From CAZSNT01 sp964607765 (GTDB lineage Bacteria > Verrucomicrobiota > Lentisphaeria > Oligosphaerales > JABHEG01), in NCBI GenBank assembly GCA_964607765.1, contig CAZSNT010000017.1:1-64000 (forward strand): a stretch of 64,000 bases of DNA, in the 5' to 3' direction. The position numbers and the translations under genes were made by a program. Shown here one piece after another: positions 16,778 through 28,858 of this stretch. A model generated the notes under the pieces. The model worked only from the letters and a program-made list of their open reading frames with translations, was not told the DNA's origin and did no database searches. Each line of letters starts with the position of its first letter. The first letter of the stretch is position 1.

Positions 16778-17818
16778 GTGTCAGAGTCCCCGAGAGGCTT
16801 CAGTTGTCGTGCGGAACTGCCAGTGGGGAAGATCCAGGAGGATGTTCTCGGTCAACTGCTCGCGGTGGCTCGACGGGAGTGCCCGGATCTACGGCTGGCC
16901 CCCGATTTCGGCGAGGATGCCGCTGTCGTGAAGATCGGCTCTCGGTTGGTGGCTGTGGGGGCGGATCCCATCACGTTTGCCACGCCGCGGCCGGGTTTCT
17001 TTGCCGTGCAGGTGAACGCGAACGATCTGGCCGTGACAGGCGCGCTTCCTCGGTATTTTACGTTGACTGTTCTCTTGCCGCCGGGGGCTTGTGCAGAGGA
17101 TGCCGTGGAGATTGTCGCTGATGCCTGCGAGGCCGCTGACGCGCACGGCATGGTGCTGATCGGCGGCCACACCGAGGTCACTGAGGCGGTGCGTTCCACC
17201 GTTGTTTCGGTAACCATGTTTGGGGAACTGATGCGGCCTGAGCCGGTCCGCACGGGCGATGGGCAGCCGGGGGATACCGTCATCCAGGTGAATGCTCTCG
17301 GGATCGAGGGGACCGCGATACTCGCTTCGGCACACAGGGACGAGTTGGCATCCCAGATCGGGACTGCTCTGGTAGACCGTGCAGCGGGTTTCTCGACAGA
17401 TCCGGGGTTGTCGGTTGTGGCGCCGGCGGTATTCGCTGCCAGTCGGCTTGGTGTGCGCGCAATGCACGATCCTACGGAGGGCGGCATCGCCACGGGCTTG
17501 CGCGAGCTGGGAACAGCGTCGGGGACGGGGATTGAGATCGATCCTGCTGCGTTGCTGGTTGCGCCGGAGACGACGGCCATCTGCGATCTGCTGGGGTATG
17601 ACCCGCTGGGTATCATATCGTCGGGCTGTCTGCTGCTGACCGTTCCCGGGGATCGCGACGCTGCGTCCGTTGAGCTGTTGAGGGGGGCGGGGTTTGACGC
17701 TGGCCGCATCGGCGTTCTCACCGAGACCAGCGGCGAGTTCGTGATGCGAACGGGCTCGGGCCCGGCCTGTGTTCTGCCCACCTTCACTGTCGACGAGCTG
17801 GCCGGAAACGGGCGATAA
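16778..17818 (+). CDS. AIR synthase-related protein (HypE/ThiL/SelD superfamily)
   Basis: A 346-residue ATP-binding protein of the PurM/HypE/ThiL superfamily. The N-terminal half has FGEDAAVV, VGADPITF and VQVNANDLAVTGA, with GGHTEVT following. The C-terminal AIRS domain contains AMHDPTEGGIATGLREL and ends LLLTVPGD. It lacks the C-terminal PRIC-type cysteine peptide of true HypE, and no hydrogenase genes are present, so hydrogenase maturation is unlikely. The start is GTG at 16778 with GAAGGAGA upstream. The substrate is unknown. Confidence 0.85.
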   Translation: MSESPRGFSCRAELPVGKIQEDVLGQLLAVARRECPDLRLAPDFGEDAAVVKIGSRLVAVGADPITFATPRPGFFAVQVNANDLAVTGALPRYFTLTVLLPPGACAEDAVEIVADACEAADAHGMVLIGGHTEVTEAVRSTVVSVTMFGELMRPEPVRTGDGQPGDTVIQVNALGIEGTAILASAHRDELASQIGTALVDRAAGFSTDPGLSVVAPAVFAASRLGVRAMHDPTEGGIATGLRELGTASGTGIEIDPAALLVAPETTAICDLLGYDPLGIISSGCLLLTVPGDRDAASVELLRGAGFDAGRIGVLTETSGEFVMRTGSGPACVLPTFTVDELAGNGR

Positions 17819-17882
17819 AAGCACGCCGGGCCTGGCGGGATCGGCCCTCTCGGTGTATGTTAGCAGCCTTTGAGGTGATAGC

Positions 17883-18548
17883 ATGGCACCGAGAACTCTA
17901 GCCTCCACTTGGAGGCAGCTTGAGCGACTCGCCAAGCGGTACGAAGCAGCTCCGGGCTCGAAGGACAAGGCTCTGGCAGACCTTGCGGAGCTGTGCGGGA
18001 AGATCAATAGCTCCCGGATTGTGGGCGCCCTTGGCACGCTGTTTGTGCAGGGCTACCCGGGCTTGGAAGAGACGGTCGTTGCGTTCGTGAGCCGCTGCGA
18101 CGGCGTGCTGCCCGACTGGGTCACGTCCTACTGTGCGGAAGAGGATGTCCTGCGGGTGAGTCCGGTCGGCGTGCTGCGGTTCAACGCCGAGTGCAGCCGT
18201 TCGGTCGGGACACTCACGTCCCCCGAAGCACGCGAAGACTTCTGCACCTACCGCTACCACGCCTATCTCGCGCAACTGTCCAAGCTCCCCACCCAGCACG
18301 TGCTGTTTCTGCAACTGCTCAAGGAGGTGGGCAATGCTCGCCGGATCACGGACGTCGAGCGCAAAGGCGGCGGCACGGACTCGGCTGAGGACGAGCAGTA
18401 CATGACCTTGCTGTGGGCCTTCAATGAGCTCGAGAAGTTCATGAGCGAGAGCAGCGGCTTGAGCCTTCGATCCGAGTACGGGATCTCCTGGTACGAGTCT
18501 GACTGGTTTGTCGGCCCCGAGAAAAAGGGCGGACGGAGCAGAAAATAG
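17883..18548 (+). CDS. Hypothetical protein, 221 aa
   Basis: I do not recognise this family. It is a soluble, mostly helical, slightly basic protein with no signal peptide or membrane segment, a few scattered cysteines with no metal-binding pattern, and a lysine/arginine-rich tail. GAGGTGA lies before the ATG. It follows the AIR-synthase-like gene by 64 bp and converges with clpB 23 bp downstream. Base composition matches its neighbours, so it is probably a real gene. Confidence 0.7.
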   Translation: MAPRTLASTWRQLERLAKRYEAAPGSKDKALADLAELCGKINSSRIVGALGTLFVQGYPGLEETVVAFVSRCDGVLPDWVTSYCAEEDVLRVSPVGVLRFNAECSRSVGTLTSPEAREDFCTYRYHAYLAQLSKLPTQHVLFLQLLKEVGNARRITDVERKGGGTDSAEDEQYMTLLWAFNELEKFMSESSGLSLRSEYGISWYESDWFVGPEKKGGRSRK

Positions 18549-18571
18549 CCGCCATCGCCGAGTCGCTGCCG

Positions 18572-21163
<2,592 letters not shown>

Positions 21164-21512
21164 CGGTTCAGCTCCCTGTTGGGCTGACAGAAGCGGCCGA
21201 GACAGCTGTTCTGGCAGCTCTGCGCGTATCCGTGTCGCTTTCGGAATGCACATCGGATGCCAGCAGCATTGCTCTGAATCAGAACAGGCTGTGCAGCAAG
21301 TGATACCGTCAAGTTCACGGCTTCTGCCTGCGCCGGCGAAGGTGTGCCAAAATGGCGCATGTCGCGAAGGCGGGCGGGCGGGGTGAGTCACACTGCAGCC
21401 ATGGGCGCCCTCCCGCTCGGCTCGGAGTGGGTCGGGGCAGATTGAAACGAGCATGCCTCGGCTTATGTTTAACGTTTTGCGAGAGATCGGCGGCGCGGCT
21501 GGAGAGAGTCTG
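21164..21512. other. Divergent control region between clpB and a membrane-protein gene
   Basis: About 350 bp without a supported gene. A TTGACG on the minus strand (21307-21312) could be a -35 for clpB, but no good -10 follows at the right spacing. Both strands are open in places yet match nothing. Confidence 0.4.
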
Positions 21513-22046
21513 ATGCCTTTCACAATGAGTGCAGCACTGTTCGGCTTGTTGCTAGCTTTGGGGGCATACACGTTCGGCATTGGTGTGTGCCGCTGGACCG
21601 GGCTGGATTCCCGCTTGCCTCGGGCTCGGATTGCCGGCGAGATCCTCGGTGTTGTCTGTCTGATTTGGGCTGCATACCATGTGTGTCCGATGCTGGAAGG
21701 GGGGATGGCCAAGTACCGGACGGTGGTCAAACTGCTTGTTCCAGTGGTTGCCGCGCTCGGCTATTTCCATCTGGACTTCCTGTTTGCCCGGGCTCTTGGC
21801 GGGTTCATGCTGCTGTGCCTCAACGCCTTGCTGCACGGCGCTTTTGCCGCGCGAGTGCCGTTGCGCGGCGGGTTCTCCACGCTGTGCTATGTGCTGTCAG
21901 TTGGCGGGTTCATCCTGACAGCGTCTCCCTGGCGTCTGCGCGACCTGCTTGCCAAGTGTGAGACGTCGACAGCTTGGCGGCGCGGGTGGGGAGTCGGGCT
22001 GGGCCTGGCCAGCGTGGCGTTCCTTGCCTACGCGCTTGCAGGCTAG
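21513..22046 (+). CDS. Hypothetical integral membrane protein
   Basis: A 177-residue protein with five to six hydrophobic segments (for example AALFGLLLALGAY, GEILGVVCLIWAAY, LLVPVVAALGYF, GFMLLCLNALLHGAF, LASVAFLAYALAG). I do not recognise the family. Longer starts at 21453 and 21465 are possible, but GGAGAGAG precedes ATG 21513, which I prefer. The rsmG gene starts 7 bp after its stop, so the two are probably co-transcribed. Confidence 0.65.
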   Translation: MPFTMSAALFGLLLALGAYTFGIGVCRWTGLDSRLPRARIAGEILGVVCLIWAAYHVCPMLEGGMAKYRTVVKLLVPVVAALGYFHLDFLFARALGGFMLLCLNALLHGAFAARVPLRGGFSTLCYVLSVGGFILTASPWRLRDLLAKCETSTAWRRGWGVGLGLASVAFLAYALAG

Positions 22047-22052
22047 CAACCG

Positions 22053-22745
22053 ATGGGACTATCACCTGATCCTGAAGTCTGCCGTTTCCTCGCGCGCTGC
22101 GGCGTCTCCCCATCGCGTCTGGTGCAGATCGATCTGCTTGCCGGCGTGCTGGACCGCCTTCGCGAGGCCAATCGCCGCTCCAATCTGACGCGTCTGACAG
22201 GCGCTGCGGACTTCTGGCTCAAACACGTTGCGGACAGTTTGTCCATTGGCGTCGTTGTGCCTGAGTTGCTGTGTGCCAAACTCCGAGTCGCAGACGTGGG
22301 ATGCGGCGCCGGCTTTCCGGGCATTCCGCTGGCCTGGGCGAACCCGCAGCTTGCTGTCACGGGGATCGATGCGAGGGCGAAAAAGGCACACTTCGTGCGG
22401 GAGCAGTTCGAGATCCTCGGCCTTGATACGTGTACGGCTGTCGCGCGCCAGGTGTCTGAGGCAGCGCGCATGGCCGAGCATGCCGGCAGCTACGACGTTG
22501 CAGTGTTGCGTGCCGTACGCGCAACGGACCGCATGGTCAGGGCAGCGAGTCGCCTGCTGAAGGTCCAGGAAAGCAGTCTGCTGGCATTCTACATGACACC
22601 GCAGAGCATCAGCGAGGCGATGTCGGTCGTTCAGCGGGAGGCACGCAAGAGCCGTTTGGCGGTGGCTGTGTCCGACGAGCTGGAGCTGCCGTGCGGCGCC
22701 GGCACGCGCCAGTTCCTGCTGCTGCGGCCAGGCGCTACAGCCTGA
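22053..22745 (+). CDS. rsmG: 16S rRNA (guanine-N7) methyltransferase RsmG
   Basis: A 230-residue SAM-dependent methyltransferase that makes m7G527 in 16S rRNA. Family signatures are NLTRLTGAADFWLKHVADSL, the SAM-binding VADVGCGAGFPGIPLA and VLRAVRA. The length is usual. It follows the membrane-protein gene by 7 bp and its end overlaps the phosphodiesterase gene by 11 bp tail to tail. It is not next to the usual mnmG/parAB genes. Confidence 0.95.
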   Translation: MGLSPDPEVCRFLARCGVSPSRLVQIDLLAGVLDRLREANRRSNLTRLTGAADFWLKHVADSLSIGVVVPELLCAKLRVADVGCGAGFPGIPLAWANPQLAVTGIDARAKKAHFVREQFEILGLDTCTAVARQVSEAARMAEHAGSYDVAVLRAVRATDRMVRAASRLLKVQESSLLAFYMTPQSISEAMSVVQREARKSRLAVAVSDELELPCGAGTRQFLLLRPGATA

Positions 22746-23199
22746 CGATGCGTGCCTCGGGTCGTGCGTGATTGAAGGTCAGCAGAGCCACTGACGGGGG
22801 GAAGGAGCGCGTGCTGCCGGGGTTCACGAAGAGCACCGTTCCGCGCCGTTCCACGTCAGCCTTGTGCGTGTGACCGTAGACGACAACGCTCAAAGCCGCT
22901 GTCTCCGGCACGATGTCGAGCTCGGCGAGGTTGTGAAGCACGTACACCAGCTCTTGCCCCACCTCAATCACGTCGGTAGTCGGCAGACGCTTGGCCCACA
23001 GGTCAATGTCGGTGTTGCCTCTTACCGCGGTAACCGGCGCGATGGTCTGCAGCGCGCTGAGAACGGCCTCTGAGCCGACGTCTCCGGCATGAAGGATGTG
23101 CGTGACGTCCCGGAACGCGTCGAAAACGGCGGGGTGAACAGCTCCGTGCGTGTCTGAGATCACGCCTACGGTCACGGTGGGTGGGGTGTCATTGGTCAT
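22735..23199 (-). CDS. YfcE/MJ0936-type metallophosphoesterase
   Basis: A 154-residue phosphodiesterase of the calcineurin-like YfcE family. Metal-binding motifs are ISDTHG (DxH), HAGDVGS (GDxx), RGNTD (GNxD) and YGHTHKADV (GHTH), ending with VNPGSTR. It is a small cytosolic phosphodiesterase of uncertain natural substrate. The frame continues upstream through a dispersed repeat that repeats MTND; the ATG at 23199 lies inside the repeat unit. It follows the mannose-1-phosphate guanylyltransferase gene by 37 bp. Confidence 0.9.
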   Translation of the reverse strand: MTNDTPPTVTVGVISDTHGAVHPAVFDAFRDVTHILHAGDVGSEAVLSALQTIAPVTAVRGNTDIDLWAKRLPTTDVIEVGQELVYVLHNLAELDIVPETAALSVVVYGHTHKADVERRGTVLFVNPGSTRSFPPSVALLTFNHARPEARIVRL

Positions 23200-23235
23200 T
23201 TGGCTTCGCCGTCGTCGGTCATTGGTCATCTGGCG
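23188..23235 (-). repeat. Dispersed repeat family A, copy 1
   Basis: A 23-bp unit (starts GTCATTGGTCA, ends TGGCTTCGCC) at 23188-23210 is followed by a partial second unit. The same unit occurs at 32832-32854. In both places it fills the gap between two co-directional minus-strand genes and carries the start codon of the downstream gene. Confidence 0.75.
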
Positions 23236-23236
23236 G

Positions 23237-24352
23237 CTAGACTTGAGTCGCGCCGCGGTTCTGCAGTTGCTCAACCACGTCGCGGACGTCCTGGGCCTTC
23301 GCTTTGGGGACCACCAACACGCCATCTTCTGTAGCGACCACCACCACGTCGCGCATGCCGACAACGGCAACTGCCGTGTGCTCTGGCCCCGGTTCGTTGT
23401 AGACGATGCAGTTCTCACTGTCGATGAGAAGCGGCGCACCCACGGCAACGTTCCCGTGCGCGTCTCTGGGGTACGTGCGGTCCAGTGCGTCCCACGCGCC
23501 CACGTCATCCCAGCTGAACGCGGCCGGCACAACCGCGACGTTCCGGGCACGTTCCATGAGCGCGTAGTCGATCGAGATGTTGGGCAGTTCGGCAAACACG
23601 TCGTTCGCGCGCTGTGCATCGCCTCGCCGGATTGCCTCGGCAAGCTGGTCGAGAATCCGTGCCAGCTCGGGCCCTGTGCTGTTCAGCTCGTCGAGGAACG
23701 TGTCCAGGCGCCAGAAGAACATGCCGCTGTTCCACAGAAACCGGCCGGAAGACAGGAATGCTGCTGCCGTCTCCGGGGCCGGCTTCTCCGTGAAACCGAT
23801 CGCGGGTTGCGGGGTGCACCCCGGATTGGCACTGTCCCTCTCGGCGGGCGGCTTTGCCAGCTCTATGTAACCGTAGCCCGTCTCCGGGCGTGAGGGGCGA
23901 ATGCCGATGGTCACCAGCGCCTCGCCGGCTTCCGCGGTCTGCAATGCGGTGTTGAACGCGGCGTGGAATGCGGCCAGTTTGCCTATCTGCTGATCGGCGG
24001 GGAGCACAGCCATCGCGATGCGTTCGGGCGGCAGGTCGTGGCGCGCGAGGATGGTCGCCGCGGCGTAGATCAGGCAACCTGCCGTGTTCCGTTTGCACGG
24101 CTCCGCAATGGTGTTCCCGTTGGGCAGCCCGAGGTCCGCCTGCTGTATCGGACGTTGCAGCGCCTTGCCCGTGATGATATAGACATGGTCTCTCCCGGCC
24201 AGGGGCAGGACGCGGTCCACCGCCTGCTTGAGCATGGATGTGTCCGGCCCGGCCAAGTTCAGGATCTGCTTGGGCCGATGTTGACGCGAGAGGGGCCAGA
24301 AGCGCTGTCCCGAGCCGCCGGCCATGATTACTGCTACGCGAATACACGCCAT
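23237..24352 (-). CDS. manC: Mannose-1-phosphate guanylyltransferase
   Basis: A 371-residue nucleotidyltransferase that makes GDP-mannose from mannose-1-phosphate and GTP, in the cytosol, for surface polysaccharides. The N-terminal signature is IMAGGSGQRFWPLSR...RPKQ, followed by EPCKRNTAGC, GYGYIE, FTEKP and SWDDVGAWDAL. It is the single-domain form without the phosphomannose-isomerase domain. GAGAGACAG lies before the ATG. It is paired with the downstream phosphodiesterase gene and divergent from the 538-aa hypothetical gene. Confidence 0.93.
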   Translation of the reverse strand: MACIRVAVIMAGGSGQRFWPLSRQHRPKQILNLAGPDTSMLKQAVDRVLPLAGRDHVYIITGKALQRPIQQADLGLPNGNTIAEPCKRNTAGCLIYAAATILARHDLPPERIAMAVLPADQQIGKLAAFHAAFNTALQTAEAGEALVTIGIRPSRPETGYGYIELAKPPAERDSANPGCTPQPAIGFTEKPAPETAAAFLSSGRFLWNSGMFFWRLDTFLDELNSTGPELARILDQLAEAIRRGDAQRANDVFAELPNISIDYALMERARNVAVVPAAFSWDDVGAWDALDRTYPRDAHGNVAVGAPLLIDSENCIVYNEPGPEHTAVAVVGMRDVVVVATEDGVLVVPKAKAQDVRDVVEQLQNRGATQV

Positions 24353-24540
24353 CTGTTCTGTCTCTCGACTCGGTTGTTGGTTTCTCGATCCGGCTCAGTC
24401 CGTACTACCGGCGAGCATCCACGCTACGATGGCTGCGCAACTGCGGTTGTCAACTGTCCTTGATACAGAGGGCGCGAGACACTACCGTTTGGTACGCCCA
24501 GTTACTGGCGAGACGCCAATCGCGCACCAAGAGAGACTGC

Positions 24541-26157
24541 ATGTCGCAGAGCACCGGAAAACACGAGCCAGTTGCGCTGTCGCCGTGCGCTGTTGTGCGC
24601 GGCTACGCGGAGAGCTTTTTCCATCTCAACCCGGATGTCAGCGAGTCTGACCTGTCTGATCTGTTCGATGCAGCGCAGCAGGTTGACGGCAGGCATTTCG
24701 GTGAGTTCGCGCAGCTGACCGAGAGGCTGATCGAGGCGTACCAGAACAGCCCGACAAAGCGTGCCACCGAGCTCCTGCTGGGTGAGTACTTTGAGTACAT
24801 AGACCGCTCTACCCGTCTGCTTTCAGCCCAAGGCGAGCTGAGCGTTCCCGCCGAGGAGCCGAGGCAACGCGAGCACTCGGTGGCTTTGGTTGACCCTGAT
24901 TTGGTCCAGTCAGCTCTGGACTGGTGCAAAATCATGAACCGGGCGGCCATTCCCAAGCCGGTGATTCTCGGTGTCGACGCTTGTCAGCGCCGTAACGAAC
25001 TGCTCACGTCAGTCGTTGAGTACATGCTTCGCGTGTTGCAGTTGGTTGATTTCGAGCAGGCGATCGAGTGGCAGCTGGCCTACTTGGATGGGCACTCGGG
25101 CGCCTTGGATTCGGACCTTGTGCGTGACATGCTCGTGGCGTGGCACTGCGCACCGGCGCTGCCCCGCGCCGCGTTGGTGTGGGCTGAGTCGTGGAGCGCT
25201 GACGAGAACCTGCATCGCCGTTGGCCGCAGGTCGTCCGGAACTCGGATCGGCTGTTGCGCCAGCACGCGCTCCGGCGGTTGATCGACGACTGCGGCGGCA
25301 GGAGCGGCCCAATCGGGCATCTGCGTCTGATCGTGCGCGACCACATTGCGGACGACCGGCGCCTGTTGCGTTGGCTGGAGAACGCGGTCGTGGCGATTGG
25401 CGAGAGCGTCGACTTCTTTGTGCAGATGAACGAGAAGGTGGCCGAGAGGAGCGACACCGAACTGGCTTGGCGACGTTCAGCGCTCATGCGCGAGATCGCG
25501 GTCATCGAGAGTCTGTTCACGCCTGTCGTCGTGCTTGCCGATCTCATGCTTGCCGTTCCTGACGGCGCCTCACGGTTTGCCCTTGCCCTGTTCGGCCTGG
25601 CGGGCAGCGGCCGGGAACGTTGGGAAAAGCGGCTTGAGAGTCAGGCCAAGGTTGCCGTACGTCGCATGTTCTTGCGCGACATGCGCAAGAGCATTTCTCC
25701 CGAAAGGCTGATCGAGCAGCTGTCGTTCGGCGACAGCTTCCTGTTCCGCAAAGCGATTGCGCAGTTGGATTGGCTGACGAAGAGCTTCGATTCGGTCGGG
25801 CAGCGCGAGAAGGTCGTATCGCTGCTGGCCTCGAGCTATGCGAGCTACCGTGAGCCGAAACTGTTGAGTGTGGAGATCGCCAGGCGATTCAGGAATCTGA
25901 TGCGGGTTGTGCACGAGGACAGCCTGCGGCGCGTTTTGGATCCGGAACAGTTTGAGAAGGTGCAGGATCTGCAGGTCCTGCGCGACCTGGCGGCAGTGGC
26001 TGGGGATGCGAGACGGTTCCTGGCGCGCCGGCGCGCGCTGGACGCGACTTTGGAGGAAATGGTCGCAGCCGAGGTCGACTACTCGGTCAGCCTTCGCCGG
26101 CGTCGACTCGAGTTCATCCACGCGTGCCTGGGCCAACCCAAAACGGCGTCAAGTTAA
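24541..26157 (+). CDS. Hypothetical protein, 538 aa
   Basis: I do not recognise this protein. It is soluble and almost wholly helical, rich in Arg, Leu and Glu, with no signal peptide, no clear membrane helix and no known nucleotide- or metal-binding motif. The alpha-solenoid look suggests protein-protein contacts. I chose ATG 24541 over an upstream in-frame start at 24460 because the extra 27 residues look like translated promoter. The gene stands alone between manC (divergent) and tilS (convergent, 13 bp). Confidence 0.75.
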   Translation: MSQSTGKHEPVALSPCAVVRGYAESFFHLNPDVSESDLSDLFDAAQQVDGRHFGEFAQLTERLIEAYQNSPTKRATELLLGEYFEYIDRSTRLLSAQGELSVPAEEPRQREHSVALVDPDLVQSALDWCKIMNRAAIPKPVILGVDACQRRNELLTSVVEYMLRVLQLVDFEQAIEWQLAYLDGHSGALDSDLVRDMLVAWHCAPALPRAALVWAESWSADENLHRRWPQVVRNSDRLLRQHALRRLIDDCGGRSGPIGHLRLIVRDHIADDRRLLRWLENAVVAIGESVDFFVQMNEKVAERSDTELAWRRSALMREIAVIESLFTPVVVLADLMLAVPDGASRFALALFGLAGSGRERWEKRLESQAKVAVRRMFLRDMRKSISPERLIEQLSFGDSFLFRKAIAQLDWLTKSFDSVGQREKVVSLLASSYASYREPKLLSVEIARRFRNLMRVVHEDSLRRVLDPEQFEKVQDLQVLRDLAAVAGDARRFLARRRALDATLEEMVAAEVDYSVSLRRRRLEFIHACLGQPKTASS

Positions 26158-26170
26158 CGCCATTCTGCGG

Positions 26171-27547
26171 TCAGCTGCCGGGCAGGTAATCAACCCGCAC
26201 GACTTTCTCCTGCGCTCCCTGGCGCACACGCCCGAACTCGGCGCGTCGGACTCCTGCGACCCAGATCACTGTGTCGCCCGCGAGGAGTAACGGGATCCCC
26301 GCTTTCTGCCAACTGGGGATCCTGGCATCCGTGAGAACGTCTTTCAGCTTCTTTGGGGAATGGGCCCCGAACGGGATCATCCGGTCCCCGGGACGCCAGG
26401 CCCTGACGTGCAGAACGGCTGGGAGTTGGGACTCCGCGAAGTACTCCGTGTTCCGTCCCGCCACGGCGGGATCCACGTCCGCCCAGGCTTGTACTTCAGA
26501 GATGACGAAGCGCCCGCCCTCGGGTTGGAGGGTGAGACTACTTACACGGCGCCACGGCCAGTTCGCGGCAGCCACCGGCGCGACTTGGTGCATGGTCTGC
26601 AGTCCATGCTGCGACAGCCGCAACCGGATGCCTCCCGGCAACGGAATCTCGACGGGAGCTTCGAGCGGGCGTGCCAGCGCTGTCCGGAGCCTCCCGAGCA
26701 CGGCCCGGTCCGGTACGATGTCACGGCCGGTTTCGCGTTGCAGCCAGAGCCGCACGACCCGAGGGAGCAGCGCAGGATGCACTGCAGCCAGCGTCGTTGG
26801 GTCGCCAACAGCCGGCAGTGCAGCCCGCGCGGCTTCTTCCAGGAACTCGGCATCAAGGGCCAAGGCGGCCAGGGAATGGTGCAGCCCCTCCAAGTGGTCG
26901 ACTGTGCTTTCGATGGCGGGCAGCCACCGGTGACGAACGGCATTCCGGCGTATCGTAACGTCGTCATTGCTTGCGTCGTGACGCCACGCGTGGACACCGC
27001 GTTCGTGCAGGCAGGCTTCGAGCTCGTTCCGGCGCGCGCAGAGCAGCGGCCTGATATAGGCGGTCTTGCCGATCACACGATACGGCCGAAGCCCGGTCAG
27101 GCCACTGGCATTCGCGCCGCGAGTCAGGCGCAGAAGCAGGCTCTCCACGGAGTCGTCGGCATGGTGACCGAGGGCCACTACGGCGTCGTGGTTGGCAGTG
27201 CGCTTGTCCCAGAACTGCAGGCGGCAGCGGCGAGCCGCCTGCTCAACGCTCTCGCCCCGCTGCCGGTGGGCGGGGACGTTGAGGTGATGGCACTCGAACG
27301 GAATTCGGCGCTGCGCACAGAAGTCGGCGCACCAGGCAGCGTCCGTGTCCGCATCCGCACCGCGCAGGCCATGATGGAGGTGTATCGCCGCGACGCTCGC
27401 GTCGAGCTCCCGTAACAACAGCAGCAGCGCTGTGCTGTCTGCGCCGCCGCTGAAGCCGACCAGTATCTGGCCCCTGTCCGCAAGCAGACCGTGCTCAGCC
27501 GCGAATTCGCGGACCCGTGCCACGATGTCTGCTTGCTGTCGTGCCAT
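26171..27547 (-). CDS. tilS: tRNA(Ile)-lysidine synthase TilS
   Basis: A 458-residue PP-loop enzyme that converts cytidine-34 of the CAU-anticodon tRNA(Ile) to lysidine, essential for reading AUA. The PP-loop is SGGADST at about 33-39, followed by HLHHGLRG, VALGHHADDSVE and IRPLL. The C-terminal TilS domain is intact (AWRPGDRMIPFG, KKLKDVLTDARIP, WVAGVRRAE). GGAGGG lies 11 bases before ATG 27547; the frame continues upstream with weaker starts at 27598 and beyond. It is divergent from the GT2 gene. Confidence 0.95.
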   Translation of the reverse strand: MARQQADIVARVREFAAEHGLLADRGQILVGFSGGADSTALLLLLRELDASVAAIHLHHGLRGADADTDAAWCADFCAQRRIPFECHHLNVPAHRQRGESVEQAARRCRLQFWDKRTANHDAVVALGHHADDSVESLLLRLTRGANASGLTGLRPYRVIGKTAYIRPLLCARRNELEACLHERGVHAWRHDASNDDVTIRRNAVRHRWLPAIESTVDHLEGLHHSLAALALDAEFLEEAARAALPAVGDPTTLAAVHPALLPRVVRLWLQRETGRDIVPDRAVLGRLRTALARPLEAPVEIPLPGGIRLRLSQHGLQTMHQVAPVAAANWPWRRVSSLTLQPEGGRFVISEVQAWADVDPAVAGRNTEYFAESQLPAVLHVRAWRPGDRMIPFGAHSPKKLKDVLTDARIPSWQKAGIPLLLAGDTVIWVAGVRRAEFGRVRQGAQEKVVRVDYLPGS

Positions 27548-27751
27548 GCGTCGCGTCGCCCTCCGAGCTGCCGTTTCGCGGCGATTAACCTGTACCATAG
27601 AGCTGGATGAATGCAAGCAGGCACTCGAAGTAACGCGGCCTTTCAACGGGAGTCCGTGTTTTTGGGACACACACTGTTCTTTCAGCGCCTTGCGGGCGAT
27701 ATTGACGACCGTCGCGCCAAGCTGGACAGCGTCGGTGTGCAAGGACGGTTG

Positions 27752-28705
27752 ATGAGCAGAGACCAAGACAATCCAGCACGCGTCGCCGAGTGCGCCTTGA
27801 TCTTCATCAACTGGAATTCCGGGCGACTGGCGGTTGAGGCGGCAGCGAGCGCGCTCGCGAGCGTGCGGGACCCGGCGTCACTCAGGATCATCGTTGTCGA
27901 CAACGGGTCCCAGGACGACTCCCTCGAGATTGTGAGCCGCGAGCTTCCGGAGGCCGAGGTCATCGCGTTGCCGGAGAACCGGGGCTTTGCCAAAGCGGTT
28001 AATGCCGGGCTGCGTCGTGTGACCGAGCCGTACGCATTCATACTGAATGTGGACGTTCTGTTTCAGAACGATGCGATCGCGTTGTTGAGGGATGCTCTGC
28101 TGGGCGACGACCATGCTGTTCTGGCGTGCCCCGAACTGTTGCGTCCGGACGGGTCGAAGCAGGCGGCTGTGGTGCCTGCCCCCCGTCTGGCCTGGGAGCT
28201 GACCAACAGGAGCCTTGCCCGACGGTTGCTTCGAGTGGACCAGACCGACGTCTCCGTTGTGTCCAGCGTCGTGGGACCGTGCATGGCCGTGGACATGGCG
28301 CGACTTGAGCGGGTGGGCTTCCTCGATGGGCGTTTCTTCTTCTTCTTCGAGGAGACGGACTGGTGCAAGCGCATCTGCGATGCTGGTCTGCACGTTCTGT
28401 TTGTGCCGGCCGCCAAGGTCGTGCATCTGCAGGGTGAACAGGCGAATCGCCGTCCGATTCGGGCCAGGGTCCAGTTCTACAGCTCACGGTACCGGTATTT
28501 TCGCAAGCACGCTGGGCCTGCGGCCGTCGGGCTGCTGTACGCCGGTCTGTTGCTGCGGCTGACCGTGAATGTGCTGCTGTACCTGCTGTTCGTTACGGTC
28601 ACACTGGGGGCGGTCCGTCGGTTGCGGGACAAGCTCGCGGTCTACGCGTCGCTCTGGGGATGGCATTTGCTCGCATGCCGCCCGAAATGGGGATTCGAAG
28701 GCTGA
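27752..28705 (+). CDS. Glycosyltransferase family 2 (rhamnosyltransferase-like)
   Basis: A 317-residue GT2 enzyme. IFINWNSG opens the domain, then IIVVDNGSQDDS, NRGFAKAVNAGL, the DxD-like LNVDV, and FFFFFEETDWCKRI near the acceptor site. This pattern is typical of rhamnosyl- and other surface-polysaccharide transferases. One or two hydrophobic helices near the C-terminus (LLLRLTVNVLLYLLFVTVTL) suggest membrane attachment. AAGGACGG precedes ATG 27752. It is divergent from tilS and stands alone. Confidence 0.88.
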   Translation: MSRDQDNPARVAECALIFINWNSGRLAVEAAASALASVRDPASLRIIVVDNGSQDDSLEIVSRELPEAEVIALPENRGFAKAVNAGLRRVTEPYAFILNVDVLFQNDAIALLRDALLGDDHAVLACPELLRPDGSKQAAVVPAPRLAWELTNRSLARRLLRVDQTDVSVVSSVVGPCMAVDMARLERVGFLDGRFFFFFEETDWCKRICDAGLHVLFVPAAKVVHLQGEQANRRPIRARVQFYSSRYRYFRKHAGPAAVGLLYAGLLLRLTVNVLLYLLFVTVTLGAVRRLRDKLAVYASLWGWHLLACRPKWGFEG

Positions 28706-28858
28706 TCGCCAGGGGCGCCGTGATGGCACGGGCTGGTTGTGCCCGGGCATTGGCGGTACATTTACTTGAGGAGTGTGCGCCGCGGGCCCGTGTGCAGCCG
28801 GGCGCAGCGGCAGGGGGATGGAGAGCGGGATGCGGAGTGTTGCGAGGGGAGTAGCGCC

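Noticed and set aside
16778..17818. Hydrogenase maturation protein HypE
   Set aside because: It lacks the C-terminal cysteine peptide of HypE, and no hydrogenase or hyp genes are nearby; only the superfamily is supported.
21164..21730. N-terminal extension of ClpB by 189 residues
   Set aside because: The extra part is low-complexity and unlike any Clp N-domain. The canonical start with a ribosome-binding site is at 21163.
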